Shown here piece by piece: positions 25,448-34,022 of a DNA stretch of 64,000 nt. A model generated the notes under the pieces. The model was not told the origin of the DNA. It did not search any database and was given only the letters and a program-made list of their open reading frames with translations. The stretch's first letter is position 1. Every line of letters starts with the position of its first letter. The DNA is from Taklimakanibacter deserti (lineage in GTDB: Bacteria > Pseudomonadota > Alphaproteobacteria > Rhizobiales > Aestuariivirgaceae), in assembly GCA_003574785.1 (NCBI GenBank), contig QORU01000015.1, positions 124,001-188,000 on the forward strand, in the 5' to 3' direction. Made by a program: the position numbers and the translations under genes.

Positions 25448-26473
25448 TCATCGCGCCGGAACGCCGTTATTGGCGCAGCATGATTGCCGAACGATCAGAT
25501 CGGCTTGCAGAACGATGCGGCGGCTGCGGTTGCCGGCCTTGCCCGAAATACGCTCGAACAAAAGCTGGGCGCCCAGGGTGCCGAATGTCTCGCCCGGCTG
25601 GTCCACGACGGTGAGGAATGGCGAGAGTATGGCAAGGTGCTCGACATCGTCGAAGCAGACGAGCCCGATATCTTCGGGCACCTTCAGGCCGCGTTCGCGC
25701 AACGCCTGCATCGTGCCGAGGGCCGTCATGTTGTTCACGGTGAAGATCGCCGTCGGCAAGGGATCGAGGTGAAGCATCAGTTGCGCGGCGCGATAGCCGC
25801 CGATGCGATCGGTGGTGGTGCGGAAGATCAGATCCTCGGAGACGGGAATATGCGCGGCCTCGAGGGCCTGGCGGTAGCCTTCGAGCCGATCGCGGCCCGT
25901 GGACACATCATCCGATTCGGTGAAATGAGCGATGCGGCGGTGACCGACCGCGATGAGATGCTCGACGAGACGCCGGGCTCCGGCGACGCTGTCGCTTATG
26001 ACATGATCGCAATCCGTATCGGGTAGCGAGCGGTCGAGCAGGACCAGAGGGAAGCGGCCTTTGAGCAGAGGAAGCAAGGCGACGCGGGAGCGATCGCTTG
26101 CGGGTGCGAGCAGCAGGCCTTCCACGCGATGGGCCACGAGGTCTTCGATATATTCTCGTTCCAGTCTGAGATCGCCCTCGCTGTTGCACAGGAGAACGCG
26201 ATAGCCGGCCTTGCGCGCGGTCGTCTCGGCGCCGCGCACGACCGGCGCGAAGAACGGGTTCACGACATCGGGCACGATGAGGCCGATGGTTCTCGTCTGT
26301 TGCGAGACCAGGCTGCGGGCCAATCGGTTCGGTATGTAGTCGAGGGCCAGGATGGCCTCCTCGACGCGGCGCTGGGTTTCGGCGTCGACGCTTCCGCTGC
26401 CATTGACTACGCGCGACACCGTCATTGCCGATACGCCGGCTCTCTGAGCGACGTCGCGAAGGGTTACAGGCAC
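25448..26473 (-). CDS. LacI-family transcriptional repressor
   Basis: A 341-residue regulator with a LacI helix-turn-helix (VTLRDVAQRAGVSAMTVSRVVNGSGSVDAETQRRV, residues 3-37), hinge (YIPNRLARSLVSQQTRTIGLIVPDVVNPFFAP) and a sugar-binding effector domain (RPSLPDTD region, PTAIFTVNNMTALGTMQALRERGLKVPEDIGLVCFDD). It is divergent from a sugar ABC operon, and the spacer has two TGTTA-N3-TAACA palindromes, so it probably represses that operon and itself until the sugar binds. The sugar is not identifiable. Confidence 0.94.
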   Translation of the reverse strand: MPVTLRDVAQRAGVSAMTVSRVVNGSGSVDAETQRRVEEAILALDYIPNRLARSLVSQQTRTIGLIVPDVVNPFFAPVVRGAETTARKAGYRVLLCNSEGDLRLEREYIEDLVAHRVEGLLLAPASDRSRVALLPLLKGRFPLVLLDRSLPDTDCDHVISDSVAGARRLVEHLIAVGHRRIAHFTESDDVSTGRDRLEGYRQALEAAHIPVSEDLIFRTTTDRIGGYRAAQLMLHLDPLPTAIFTVNNMTALGTMQALRERGLKVPEDIGLVCFDDVEHLAILSPFLTVVDQPGETFGTLGAQLLFERISGKAGNRSRRIVLQADLIVRQSCCANNGVPAR

Positions 26474-26486
26474 ACAGCTCTCCTCG

Positions 26487-26521
26487 ATGTTACGTTAACA
26501 TGAGTGAGTGTTATTCTAACA
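26487..26521. promoter_or_regulatory. Tandem LacI-type operators
   Basis: ATGTTA-CGT-TAACAT at 26487-26501 and TGTTA-TTC-TAACA at 26509-26521 share the same half-sites, with centres 21 bases apart (two helical turns). They lie just upstream of the repressor start in an AT-rich 184-base spacer. Position and symmetry fit binding by the adjacent LacI protein. Confidence 0.72.
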
Positions 26522-26576
26522 TTAAATCAAACCAATAGATACGGAAAGCGCAAGTAATCAACCGGTTATCCCATTG

Positions 26577-26596
26577 ACTATCATGTTATTGATAGT
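26577..26596. promoter_or_regulatory. Inverted repeat upstream of the sugar operon, possible third site
   Basis: ACTATCA-TGTTAT-TGATAGT is a 7-base inverted repeat with a six-base centre containing TGTTA. It lies 61 bases before the receptor start codon. It may be an auxiliary LacI operator or part of the promoter; the arms differ from the two TGTTA/TAACA operators. Confidence 0.45.
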
Positions 26597-26657
26597 TAGC
26601 GTTACCATAAAGTGAGCCGAGATCATAAGCGGCCACTGCAAATCATGGGAGGATGTC

Positions 26658-27725
26658 ATGGTGAATATGCGAATGGCGTGGCTCGTGCCTGTGGCCTTGA
26701 CCGGGGTGCTGACCGTCACGGCTCCGGCAAAAGCTGCGGGAGACTGCAAGCCCGGAACGACCGGCAAGATCGCCTTCATGCTCAAGCATCAGAAGGCCTT
26801 CCGGTATCTCAATGCCGACGTGCCGTTCTTCGTGAAGACCGCCGAAGCCGGCGGCTATCAGGTTCTCGTCCAGTCGGCCGATCACGATGCGGCCAAGCAG
26901 GTCGCTCAGGCGGAAAACGTCATCACTCAAGGCGTCGATGCGATCGTCATCCAGCCGGTGGATTTCAACGTCGCGGCCGCGATTGCCGAAAAGGCCAACG
27001 AGGCCGGAATCCCCATAGCCTCTTATGACGATTTGATCCTCGGCGCCAATCAGACCGCCTTTATCGGTCGTGATCCGCGTGAAGGTGGCGCATCCGCCGC
27101 CCGCGCCGTCATCGGCGCTGTGCCCAAAGGCAACTATGCCTTGATCGGCGGCGATCCCGGCCAGACCGGCTCGACCCAGATGCAGGAAGGCTATCACATG
27201 GTGGTCGACCCGCTGGTCGCCAAGGGCGATATCAAGATCGTCCTCGATCAGTTCTCTTCCGGCTGGAAGACCGAAGCCGCACAGGCCCATGCCGAAAATG
27301 CGCTGACTCAGAACGACAATTCGATCAACGCCTTCCTCGTGTCCTATGACGGCATGTCGGTTGGCGTCCTTCAGGCCATTGACGGCGCGGGCCTGGCGGC
27401 CGGATCCATTCCCGTCACCGGGCAGGATATGGAGCTCGCCGCCGCGCAAGCGATCGTCGAGGGGCGGATGTTCGGCAGTGTATGGCCGGCGCCTGATGAG
27501 ATGGCCGTTGCCGGCGCCAAGGCGGCGATCGCCATGGCGAAATGCGAAGACATTGGCGCTACGGACAAGATCAACAACAAGGCGGCCGACATTCCCTGGG
27601 TGAAGACGCCGATCTATCTCGTCAGCCAGAAGGAAATGCCGGAGTTCGTCTGCAAGCACCAGCACTGGCTCGACGTCAAGGAAGTCTACAAGAACGTCCC
27701 CGACAAGATGCCGACATGCAATTGA
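26658..27725 (+). CDS. Sugar ABC transporter periplasmic receptor (XylF/RbsB type)
   Basis: A 355-residue receptor with signal peptide (MVNMRMAWLVPVALTGVLTVTAPAKAA, cleavage near AKAAG) and a Peripla_BP_4 fold: GKIAFMLKHQKAFRYLNAD, QGVDAIVIQPVD, GIPIASYDD, FLVSYDGMSVGVLQAI and IPVTGQDMELAAAQAI, all typical of xylose/ribose-type receptors. GGGAGG precedes the ATG at 26658. It is first in a three-gene operon with a fused two-domain ATPase and a permease, under a divergent LacI repressor. A pentose or other monosaccharide is inferred. Confidence 0.93.
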   Translation: MVNMRMAWLVPVALTGVLTVTAPAKAAGDCKPGTTGKIAFMLKHQKAFRYLNADVPFFVKTAEAGGYQVLVQSADHDAAKQVAQAENVITQGVDAIVIQPVDFNVAAAIAEKANEAGIPIASYDDLILGANQTAFIGRDPREGGASAARAVIGAVPKGNYALIGGDPGQTGSTQMQEGYHMVVDPLVAKGDIKIVLDQFSSGWKTEAAQAHAENALTQNDNSINAFLVSYDGMSVGVLQAIDGAGLAAGSIPVTGQDMELAAAQAIVEGRMFGSVWPAPDEMAVAGAKAAIAMAKCEDIGATDKINNKAADIPWVKTPIYLVSQKEMPEFVCKHQHWLDVKEVYKNVPDKMPTCN

Positions 27726-27744
27726 CGAGCGGGGCATCAGGCCA

Positions 27745-29301
27745 ATGGGCGCGCAGCAGCAGCGGGAAGATCATCACGCCCGAGGTGATGACTCCCGCCG
27801 CGCTGCGCTCACCGCCGAACATTTGACGAAGCGATTTCCCGGCGTCGTCGCGGTCGATGATGTCAGTCTCGTCATCGAGCCGGGCGAGATCTTAGCCCTT
27901 CTCGGCCAGAACGGCGCCGGCAAGTCCACCCTCATCCAGATCTTCGCCGGTCTGCATCCGGCCGGCAGCTATTCGGGCAGCATCACGCTTGCCGGAAGGT
28001 CCTATTCTCCCGCAAGTATCGCCGAAGCCGAGGCAGCAGGTGTCGCCCTCGTCGCCCAGGAAATCAACGTCGCGCCCGAGCTTTCCGTGGCCGAAAATCT
28101 TTTCCTGAATGCCGAGCCTGTCAGATGGGGACTGCTCGATCAGCCTTTGCGCTTGGCAAAGGCGAAGAAGGCGTTGCGCGACTTCGGGCTCGATATCGAT
28201 CCGGGGCAGCCGATGAAGATGCTGGATCTCGCCACCCAGCAATTGGCTTTGATCGCGCGCGCTCTGTCGAAGCAGGTCGATCTGCTCATTCTCGATGAAC
28301 CGACCGCCGCTTTGACGGAAGGCGAAGCTCAGAGATTGTTCGACCGCATGCGGCTTCTGGCGGAGCGCGGTGTGGCCATCATTTTCGTCAGCCACCGGCT
28401 TGCCGAAGTATTCGCCGTCTCGGATCGCATCGTCGTCATGCGCGACGGCCGCATCAGCGCCTTCTATGCAACGCGTGACGCGACGCGCTCGATGGTGATC
28501 GCCGACATGGTCGGCCGCGCGGTGACGCAGGTCGAGAGGGAGAGGGTCGCCGATCGCCATGCCGTCTTCGCCGTCGATGATCTGCGCGTCTATGATGTCG
28601 ACAGGGGCGATCGCGAGCGTGTCGCCGGCATTTCCTTCACGCTCGCGCAGGGCGAGATCCTCGGATTGTTCGGCCTGGTGGGATCGGGCTGCGTCGAGGC
28701 GGCCCTCGCTCTTTACGGCGCTTGGCCGGGAAAGCGCGGCGGTTCGGTTGCCATCGAAGGCGCCCAAGTGACCATTGACGATCCCACGGCAGCGGTCGGC
28801 CTCGGCATTGGCTTCATGGCGCAGGACCGCCGTGATTGCCTGATGCCGGACCATTCCGTCCATGACAATACGATGCTGGCCAGTCTTGCGCGGATATCAC
28901 CCTATGGCGTCATCGACGACGGATGGGCCCGGCAAAGGACCGGAAGCCTCGTCGCCGGGCTCGATATCAAAACGCGATCGATCGCGACCGAGCTGCGGAC
29001 CCTGTCCGGCGGCAATCAGCAAAAGGTGCAAGTGGCGCGCTGGCTTGCCGCTGATTCACGCATTCTCATCCTGGTCGACCCGACACGTGGTGTCGATATC
29101 GGGGCGCGCGGCGAGATCAAGCGTGTATGGGCTGGGCTCGCTGCCGAAGGCCGCGCCATCCTCATTGCATCGACCGATGCCGAGGAACTTGTCGATATCT
29201 GCGACCGGGTGATCGTGCTCCGGGCGGGAGCGGTCGTCGGCGAAATCGAGCGAAGCGAATTGACCGAAGAGAGGATTCTCGGGATGGCCGCCGGTGTCTG
29301 A
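27745..29301 (+). CDS. Sugar ABC transporter ATP-binding protein with two ATPase domains (XylG/RbsA type)
   Basis: A 518-residue protein with tandem nucleotide-binding domains. The first has Walker A GQNGAGKST, a degenerate signature (DLATQQLALIARAL) and Walker B LLILDEPTAALT. The second has the usual degenerate P-loop (GLVGSGCVE), a good signature (LSGGNQQKVQVARWL) and an altered Walker B (ILILVDPTRGVD, with Val-Asp in place of Asp-Glu). Asymmetric sites are normal for the RbsA group, but the Walker B change is worth noting. The ATG at 27745 has only a weak ribosome site, 19 bases after the receptor stop. Confidence 0.92.
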   Translation: MGAQQQREDHHARGDDSRRAALTAEHLTKRFPGVVAVDDVSLVIEPGEILALLGQNGAGKSTLIQIFAGLHPAGSYSGSITLAGRSYSPASIAEAEAAGVALVAQEINVAPELSVAENLFLNAEPVRWGLLDQPLRLAKAKKALRDFGLDIDPGQPMKMLDLATQQLALIARALSKQVDLLILDEPTAALTEGEAQRLFDRMRLLAERGVAIIFVSHRLAEVFAVSDRIVVMRDGRISAFYATRDATRSMVIADMVGRAVTQVERERVADRHAVFAVDDLRVYDVDRGDRERVAGISFTLAQGEILGLFGLVGSGCVEAALALYGAWPGKRGGSVAIEGAQVTIDDPTAAVGLGIGFMAQDRRDCLMPDHSVHDNTMLASLARISPYGVIDDGWARQRTGSLVAGLDIKTRSIATELRTLSGGNQQKVQVARWLAADSRILILVDPTRGVDIGARGEIKRVWAGLAAEGRAILIASTDAEELVDICDRVIVLRAGAVVGEIERSELTEERILGMAAGV

Positions 29302-30496
29302 TCAAGGGCTTGCCGTGTCGAAGACAAAGCCGGACGAGCCGGCGACACCAGCGCGCTGGCTGGCATCGCTACCGCTCTCCAGCTTGCGGGAATCCATGCT
29401 GCTGCTCATTCTCGTTGCGATCTGGCTGTTCTTCTATTTCGCAACCGGCGGCATTTTCCTCACCCCCCGCAACCTGGTTCTCCTTGCCCTGCAAACATCG
29501 ATCGTGAGCCTGGCCGCGATCAGCGCCGTGATGCTGATCGTGACGCGCAATTTCGATCTCTCGGTCGGGTCGGCGGTCGCCCTGGTGGGCGTCGTCCTGG
29601 CCATGATCGCCGGGCAATATGGCTACTCGCCATTGCTGGCCGTGGCTGCAGGCCTCGCGGCCGGCATCCTGATGGGAGCCTGGCAAGGCTTCTGGGTCAC
29701 CAGGATCGGTGTTTCCTCCTTCATCGTGACACTGGCGGGCATGCTTTATTTCCGCGGCTTCTCCATGATCGTCACCAATGGTGCCACAATCGCATCCTTG
29801 CCGCGGCCGCTCACCCGTTTTGCGACGGCCTTTCTGCCGGTCGTTCCGTCGATCATCCTGGTGATTGTCACAGCGCTCGTCTTCCTCATCGCTCGCTGGC
29901 TCGAAATCCGCCGCGCTTATAGGCTGGGCGTCGTCGCTCATCCGCAATCCGTCTTTGCCAGAACCGCGGTCCCCGTCGCGATCGCGGTGCTGGCGACGCT
30001 CTTTGTCGTATCCTGGCAGGGTATTCCCTATCTCGTTCTCCTCGTGGCCGTCTGCGCCTTGGCTGCCGAGCTGGTGATGCGCCGCACCCGCTACGGCGCG
30101 CAGCTCTATGCCATTGGCGGCAATCCGGAAGCCGCAAGGCTCGCCGGCATCGACATCAAGAAGGTCATCTTCTGGAATTTCGTCATCGCCGGCCTCGCTT
30201 ATGGGATAACCGGCATCGCGCTCACCGCTCGCGTCGGTGGAGCGGTGGCCGGCAGTGCCGGCCTGTTCCTCGAGCTTGACGCCATTGCCGCCGCGATCAT
30301 CGGCGGCACCGCGCTATCCGGCGGCCGCGGCCGCATCCTTGGCGCCCTGGTCGGTGCACTGCTGATGGGGAGCCTCAATAACGGCATGAGCCTGATGAAT
30401 GTCGCCCCCTTCTTCCAGGACACGGCGCGGGGCATCGTGCTGCTGCTCGCGGTGGCGCTCGATCATTTGAGCCGCAGCCGCAGTCGTCTGAGCTGA
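29294..30496 (+). CDS. Sugar ABC transporter permease (XylH/RbsC type)
   Basis: A 400-residue inner-membrane permease of the BPD_transp_2 family with about ten hydrophobic segments. Family motifs are VMLIVTRNFDLSVGSAVALVGV, WVTRIGVSSFIVTLAGMLYFRG, YAIGGNPEAARLAGIDIKKV and AAAIIGGTALSGGRGRILGALVGALLM. The GTG at 29294 overlaps the ATPase end by eight bases; another in-frame GTG at 29315, preceded by AAGGG, may be the real start. Length is in the XylH range. It completes the LacI-regulated importer. Confidence 0.92.
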   Translation: MSDQGLAVSKTKPDEPATPARWLASLPLSSLRESMLLLILVAIWLFFYFATGGIFLTPRNLVLLALQTSIVSLAAISAVMLIVTRNFDLSVGSAVALVGVVLAMIAGQYGYSPLLAVAAGLAAGILMGAWQGFWVTRIGVSSFIVTLAGMLYFRGFSMIVTNGATIASLPRPLTRFATAFLPVVPSIILVIVTALVFLIARWLEIRRAYRLGVVAHPQSVFARTAVPVAIAVLATLFVVSWQGIPYLVLLVAVCALAAELVMRRTRYGAQLYAIGGNPEAARLAGIDIKKVIFWNFVIAGLAYGITGIALTARVGGAVAGSAGLFLELDAIAAAIIGGTALSGGRGRILGALVGALLMGSLNNGMSLMNVAPFFQDTARGIVLLLAVALDHLSRSRSRLS

Positions 30497-30529
30497 GTTT
30501 CCGAGCGCGTTCCGAGTCATGCGTCAGGC

Positions 30530-31171
30530 TCACACATTCAACCGGTGCTCGAAATAGGCCTGGTGCTCGCGCGACAGGCGGCAGGCGCGCTCGACGTCGC
30601 CCGCCTTGATGGCATCGACAATCGGCTGATGGCTTTCCGCCGCCTTCATGAAATCGATGCCGGGCTCCGACAAGGTCACGCGCGTATGGATCTCGAGATG
30701 GAGCGAGTCCCATAATTTGAGCAATAGCTCATTGCCCGCCGCAGCGACGATGATGCGGTGGAACTGGACGCTATGCGCGATCATCCGCTCGATGTCATGG
30801 GCCCGCGCCGCGGCACGCATGCCGTCGACCTCGCTTTGCAGGATGGTGACATCGTGTGCGAGGCCCGCCGTGGCGAGACGAGCCGCCGCCTCTTCGAGCG
30901 CGCCGCGCACCAGATAGATTTCGCGCTGCGCGCTCGCGGCGAAAGGTTTTACGAAGGAGCCGCGCCGGGGCTTGCTGGTGACGAGGCCCGCCATTTCGAG
31001 ATCGCGCAAGGCTTCGCGAATGGGCAACTGGCTGGTGCCGAATTCCTCGGCGAGCTTCATCTCGATGAGGCGCTCGCCGCTTTGATAATGGCCGGTGGCG
31101 ATCCGCTCGATGAGGGTCTTGCGGATGCGGTCGCTGAGCGAAGAGGCGGATTCTTTTGCGGGGTCGAGCAT
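30530..31171 (-). CDS. GntR-family regulator, FCD subfamily
   Basis: A 213-residue regulator. The winged helix (ERLIEMKLAEEFGTSQLPIREALRDLEMAGLVTSKPRRGSFV, about residues 35-75) is followed by an FCD domain with the usual His/Asp metal-site residues (VQFHRIIVAAAGN, SHQPIVDAIKAGD). The ATG at 31171 (MLDPAKES) is chosen; a longer frame to 31249 would run through the operator-like palindrome. It is divergent from the molybdenum hydroxylase operon and is probably its regulator. Its effector is presumably the substrate or a pathway intermediate. Confidence 0.92.
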   Translation of the reverse strand: MLDPAKESASSLSDRIRKTLIERIATGHYQSGERLIEMKLAEEFGTSQLPIREALRDLEMAGLVTSKPRRGSFVKPFAASAQREIYLVRGALEEAAARLATAGLAHDVTILQSEVDGMRAAARAHDIERMIAHSVQFHRIIVAAAGNELLLKLWDSLHLEIHTRVTLSEPGIDFMKAAESHQPIVDAIKAGDVERACRLSREHQAYFEHRLNV

Positions 31172-31180
31172 AACGGGATT

Positions 31181-31194
31181 GATTATTGATAATC
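31181..31194. promoter_or_regulatory. Palindrome upstream of the GntR gene
   Basis: GATTAT-TG-ATAATC at 31181-31194 lies 10 bases before the start codon of the minus-strand GntR gene, in a short AT-rich patch. It is a plausible autoregulatory operator; no GT...AC core is present, so the assignment is tentative. Confidence 0.5.
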
Positions 31195-31257
31195 GATAGA
31201 ATAGGCTTTGCGCACAATAACGGGCCGGACGCGTCTTGGAAAGCGCCAACTGGCCCA

Positions 31258-31329
31258 GCGCGTGATCCGGAAAAGCTTGTGGCCGGGCTTGACCCGGCCA
31301 TCCACCGGTTTTCCGATCAGATCACGCGC
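31258..31329. repeat. Intergenic palindromic repeat, copy 2, with inner hairpin
   Basis: GCGCGTGATC at 31258-31267 pairs with GATCACGCGC at 31320-31329, and CGGAAAA pairs with TTTTCCG. Inside lies a second stem, GGCCGGG...CCCGGCC. The downstream CCAACAAAAAT matches the flank of copy 1 at 20444-20490. The element ends 20 bases before the hydroxylase operon start. Confidence 0.75.
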
Positions 31330-31349
31330 CAACAAAAATGGGAGGTTAG

Positions 31350-32159
31350 ATGTCCGCGACACTCTTGGCGGCCAGGCAGCCGCGCGCCGTCCCGGGATTG
31401 CAGGCCAAAGGCGGAACCGTCATTGCCGGCGGCACGCTTGCCGTCGCCGGTCTCAATTACGGCGATAGTATCGGTAATCCCCTCATCATCGTGGATGGGC
31501 TCGGCCTCGACCGGATCGAGGTGAAGGGCAAGAAAGTGACGCTCGGCGCGCTTGTCACCATGGCGAGCATCGCCCGCGACCGCCGCCTCAAATTCCTCCA
31601 TCCCGTCGCCAATTCCATTGGCGGCCCGGCGGTCAGGGCCATGGCGACGATCGGCGGCAATCTCTTCGCCCCGGCCCCCTATGGCGACATGGCGGTGGCG
31701 CTCTTGGCGCTCGATGCCGAAGTCGCTCTTCATGACGGCAAGGCTGCACGGAAGCTTCCGCTCGAGACATTCCTTGCGCAGCGCAAGAAGCTCGTCCGCG
31801 CGTTCGTGACCGGGGTCTCCTTCGCTTTGCCCGATGCCAAGGACTTTCGCTACACCAAGATTGTCCGCCGCAAGCCGGTGAGCGCATCGGTCGTCACTAT
31901 TGCGACGTTCACGCCCCGCAAAGCCGGCAAGATCAAAAGCGCGCGCATCGCGCTTGGCGCCATGGCGCCGCATGCGGTGCGAGCCCGCAAAGCCGAATTG
32001 GCGCTCGAAGGCAAGGCGCTCGACAAGACGTCGATCGAAGCGGCGGCGAAAGCCGTCGCCGAAGGCACAGCACCGGCCGATGATGCCTATGCCACGGCCT
32101 GGTATCGGCGTGAGATCGCCCCCGTTCATCTGAAGCGCCTGCTGGGAGAGGCCGCATGA
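31350..32159 (+). CDS. coxM: Molybdenum hydroxylase FAD-binding subunit (CoxM type)
   Basis: A 269-residue flavoprotein of the xanthine dehydrogenase/CO dehydrogenase medium-subunit family. FAD-binding signatures are KGGTVIAGGTLAVAG near residue 20 and MATIGGNLFAPAPYGDMAVALLAL near residue 98; the C-terminal CO_deh_flav_C domain follows. It passes electrons from the 2Fe-2S subunit to an acceptor. GGGAGG precedes the ATG at 31350. It is first in the operon and overlaps the next gene by ATGA. Like most such sets, coxM-coxS-large order is kept. The substrate is unlikely to be CO, because the active-site loop of CoxL is not evident in the large subunits. Confidence 0.9.
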   Translation: MSATLLAARQPRAVPGLQAKGGTVIAGGTLAVAGLNYGDSIGNPLIIVDGLGLDRIEVKGKKVTLGALVTMASIARDRRLKFLHPVANSIGGPAVRAMATIGGNLFAPAPYGDMAVALLALDAEVALHDGKAARKLPLETFLAQRKKLVRAFVTGVSFALPDAKDFRYTKIVRRKPVSASVVTIATFTPRKAGKIKSARIALGAMAPHAVRARKAELALEGKALDKTSIEAAAKAVAEGTAPADDAYATAWYRREIAPVHLKRLLGEAA

Positions 32160-32644
32160 CCAAGGTCGCCGTTCAATTCACGCTCAACGGCCAGGAGCAG
32201 AACGAATTCATCGAGGGGGGATCGACATTATTGTCGACGTTGCGGAGCAAGCTCGGTCTCTACAGCACCAAGGCCGGCTGCCATCAGGGCACCTGCGGCG
32301 CCTGCACCGTGATCATCGACGGCGAGCCGCGCCTTTCCTGCCTGACGTTGGCCGAGCGCTGCACGGGAAAAGAGGTCACGACGCTGGAAGGCCTTACAAG
32401 CGATGGTGCGCTCCATCCTTTGCAGCAGGCTTTCATGGAAGGCTTTGCTGCCCAATGCGGCTTCTGCACGCCCGGCATGATCCTCGCCGCCAAGACACTG
32501 CTCGATCGCAAACCAAATCCCAGCCGCGCGGACGTCGTCGACGCGATCTCGGGCAATATCTGCCGCTGCACCGGCTATGAGCCGATCATCGCCGCCGTGC
32601 TGGCGGCGGCCGAGCAATTGCGCGGCAAGAAGAAGAGCGCGTGA
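32156..32644 (+). CDS. coxS: Molybdenum hydroxylase 2Fe-2S subunit (CoxS type)
   Basis: A 162-residue iron-sulfur protein with both clusters visible: plant-ferredoxin type C42, C47, C50, C62 (GCHQGTCGAC...SC) and the helical-domain cluster C101, C104, C136, C138 (CGFCTPGM ... NICRCTGYEPI). It carries electrons from the molybdenum site to FAD. It starts at an ATGA overlap with the FAD subunit, ensuring matched synthesis. Length and spacing are entirely normal. Confidence 0.95.
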   Translation: MTKVAVQFTLNGQEQNEFIEGGSTLLSTLRSKLGLYSTKAGCHQGTCGACTVIIDGEPRLSCLTLAERCTGKEVTTLEGLTSDGALHPLQQAFMEGFAAQCGFCTPGMILAAKTLLDRKPNPSRADVVDAISGNICRCTGYEPIIAAVLAAAEQLRGKKKSA

Positions 32645-32653
32645 GGAGCACCC

Positions 32654-34021
32654 ATGGAATATCGCAAGGAATATTTCAGCGACGCGCGCCGGGAGGACCT
32701 GACCGAGGTCGGGGTGACGCGCCAGCGTTCCGATGTGCTGGGCCATGTGACCGGCAAGACGCAATATTATGCCGACCGCACCTTCCCGGGGCTTCTTCAT
32801 CTCAAGATGGTGCGGAGCCCCCATCATCACGCCCGCATCAAGTCGATCGACGTGTCGAAGGCGCTGAAAGTGCCGGGCGTGGTGCGCATCCTGACCGCCA
32901 AGGACGTGCCGCAGAACATCTACACGATCCTGTGCCTGATCCAGGTCGAGCCCAATGACGAGCCGGTGCTCGCTTTCGACAAGGTGCGCTACAAGGGCGA
33001 GCAGATCGCCGCCGTCCTCGCCGAAAGCGAGCAGGCAGCACTTGCAGGCGTGGCCAAGGTCAAGGTCGTTTACGAGGAACTGCCGGCGGTCTTCGATGTC
33101 GAGGAGGCGCTGAAGCCAGGCGCCCCGCTGGTCAACGAATATCATGGCCGCAACTGGTTCACTTATGAAGGCCATCACTGCCGGCGCGTGCGCTTCGGCA
33201 ATGTCGATGAAGGCTTTGCCAAGTCCGATCACGTCATCGAGGAATTGTACCAGTCCTCGCCCATCGAGCATGCGCCGACCGAGACCACGGGCTGCATCGT
33301 CGTGCCCGACCAGAACGAGCGCTATGCCTGCTATTCCAACACCCAGGCGCTCTATTTCACCCTCGACAACTCGGCGCTGATCCTGAATTCGCCCTTCCAC
33401 AAATTGCGCCTGATCGGGGGCACGGTCGGTGGTGGCTTCGGCGGCAAAGTCGACGTCATCACCGAGCCGATCGCCTTCTTGAGCGCCATGCTGACGAGGC
33501 GTCCGGTCAAATATGAATATACGCGCGAGGAGGAAATGCAGGTCTCGTCGCCGCGTGCTGCCGAGCGCATCTATATCAAGGACGGCGTCATGAAAGATGG
33601 CCGCATCCTGGCGCGGAAAGTGAGACTCTATGTCGATGCCGGCGCTTATTCGCGCCATTCGCCCTATGGCACGACCAAGGCGGCGGCCCATATGCCGGGG
33701 CCTTATACGATCCCCCATGTCTGGGTCGACTGCCATTGCGTCTATACCAACCGCACGCCGTCGAGCGCCATGCGCGGCTTCGGCGTCACCATTGGCGATT
33801 TCGCGCTCGAAGTGCAGATGGACAAGCTCGCCCGCCTCATCGGCATGGATCCGATGGAATTCCGCATCCTCAATGCCTATCGCGACGGCGACATGAAGGC
33901 GCATCGGAAGGAAGTGGAGGGTGCGGCGCTCGTCGAATGCGTCAAGGCGGCGGCCGATCTGGCGCACTGGCCGATCGGCGATCGCTACAAGGCGATGTCG
34001 TCGGAAAAGCGGGAGGCGTGA
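32654..34021 (+). CDS. Molybdenum hydroxylase large subunit, N-terminal half
   Basis: A 455-residue polypeptide covering the first half of a xanthine-dehydrogenase-type molybdopterin subunit: the a/b hammerhead (about residues 25-150, VTGKTQYYADRTFPGLLHLKMVRSPHHHARI) and the first Mo-cofactor domain, with GGTVGGGFGGK at 255-265 and SSAMRGFG near 370. The protein stops (TGA at 34019-34021) exactly where the second cofactor domain would begin, and the next gene supplies that domain. A large/medium split like this is known from Eubacterium nicotinate dehydrogenase (about 50 and 37 kDa). A frameshift is an alternative, but the next gene has its own ribosome site. Confidence 0.88.
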   Translation: MEYRKEYFSDARREDLTEVGVTRQRSDVLGHVTGKTQYYADRTFPGLLHLKMVRSPHHHARIKSIDVSKALKVPGVVRILTAKDVPQNIYTILCLIQVEPNDEPVLAFDKVRYKGEQIAAVLAESEQAALAGVAKVKVVYEELPAVFDVEEALKPGAPLVNEYHGRNWFTYEGHHCRRVRFGNVDEGFAKSDHVIEELYQSSPIEHAPTETTGCIVVPDQNERYACYSNTQALYFTLDNSALILNSPFHKLRLIGGTVGGGFGGKVDVITEPIAFLSAMLTRRPVKYEYTREEEMQVSSPRAAERIYIKDGVMKDGRILARKVRLYVDAGAYSRHSPYGTTKAAAHMPGPYTIPHVWVDCHCVYTNRTPSSAMRGFGVTIGDFALEVQMDKLARLIGMDPMEFRILNAYRDGDMKAHRKEVEGAALVECVKAAADLAHWPIGDRYKAMSSEKREA

Positions 34022-34022
34022 C

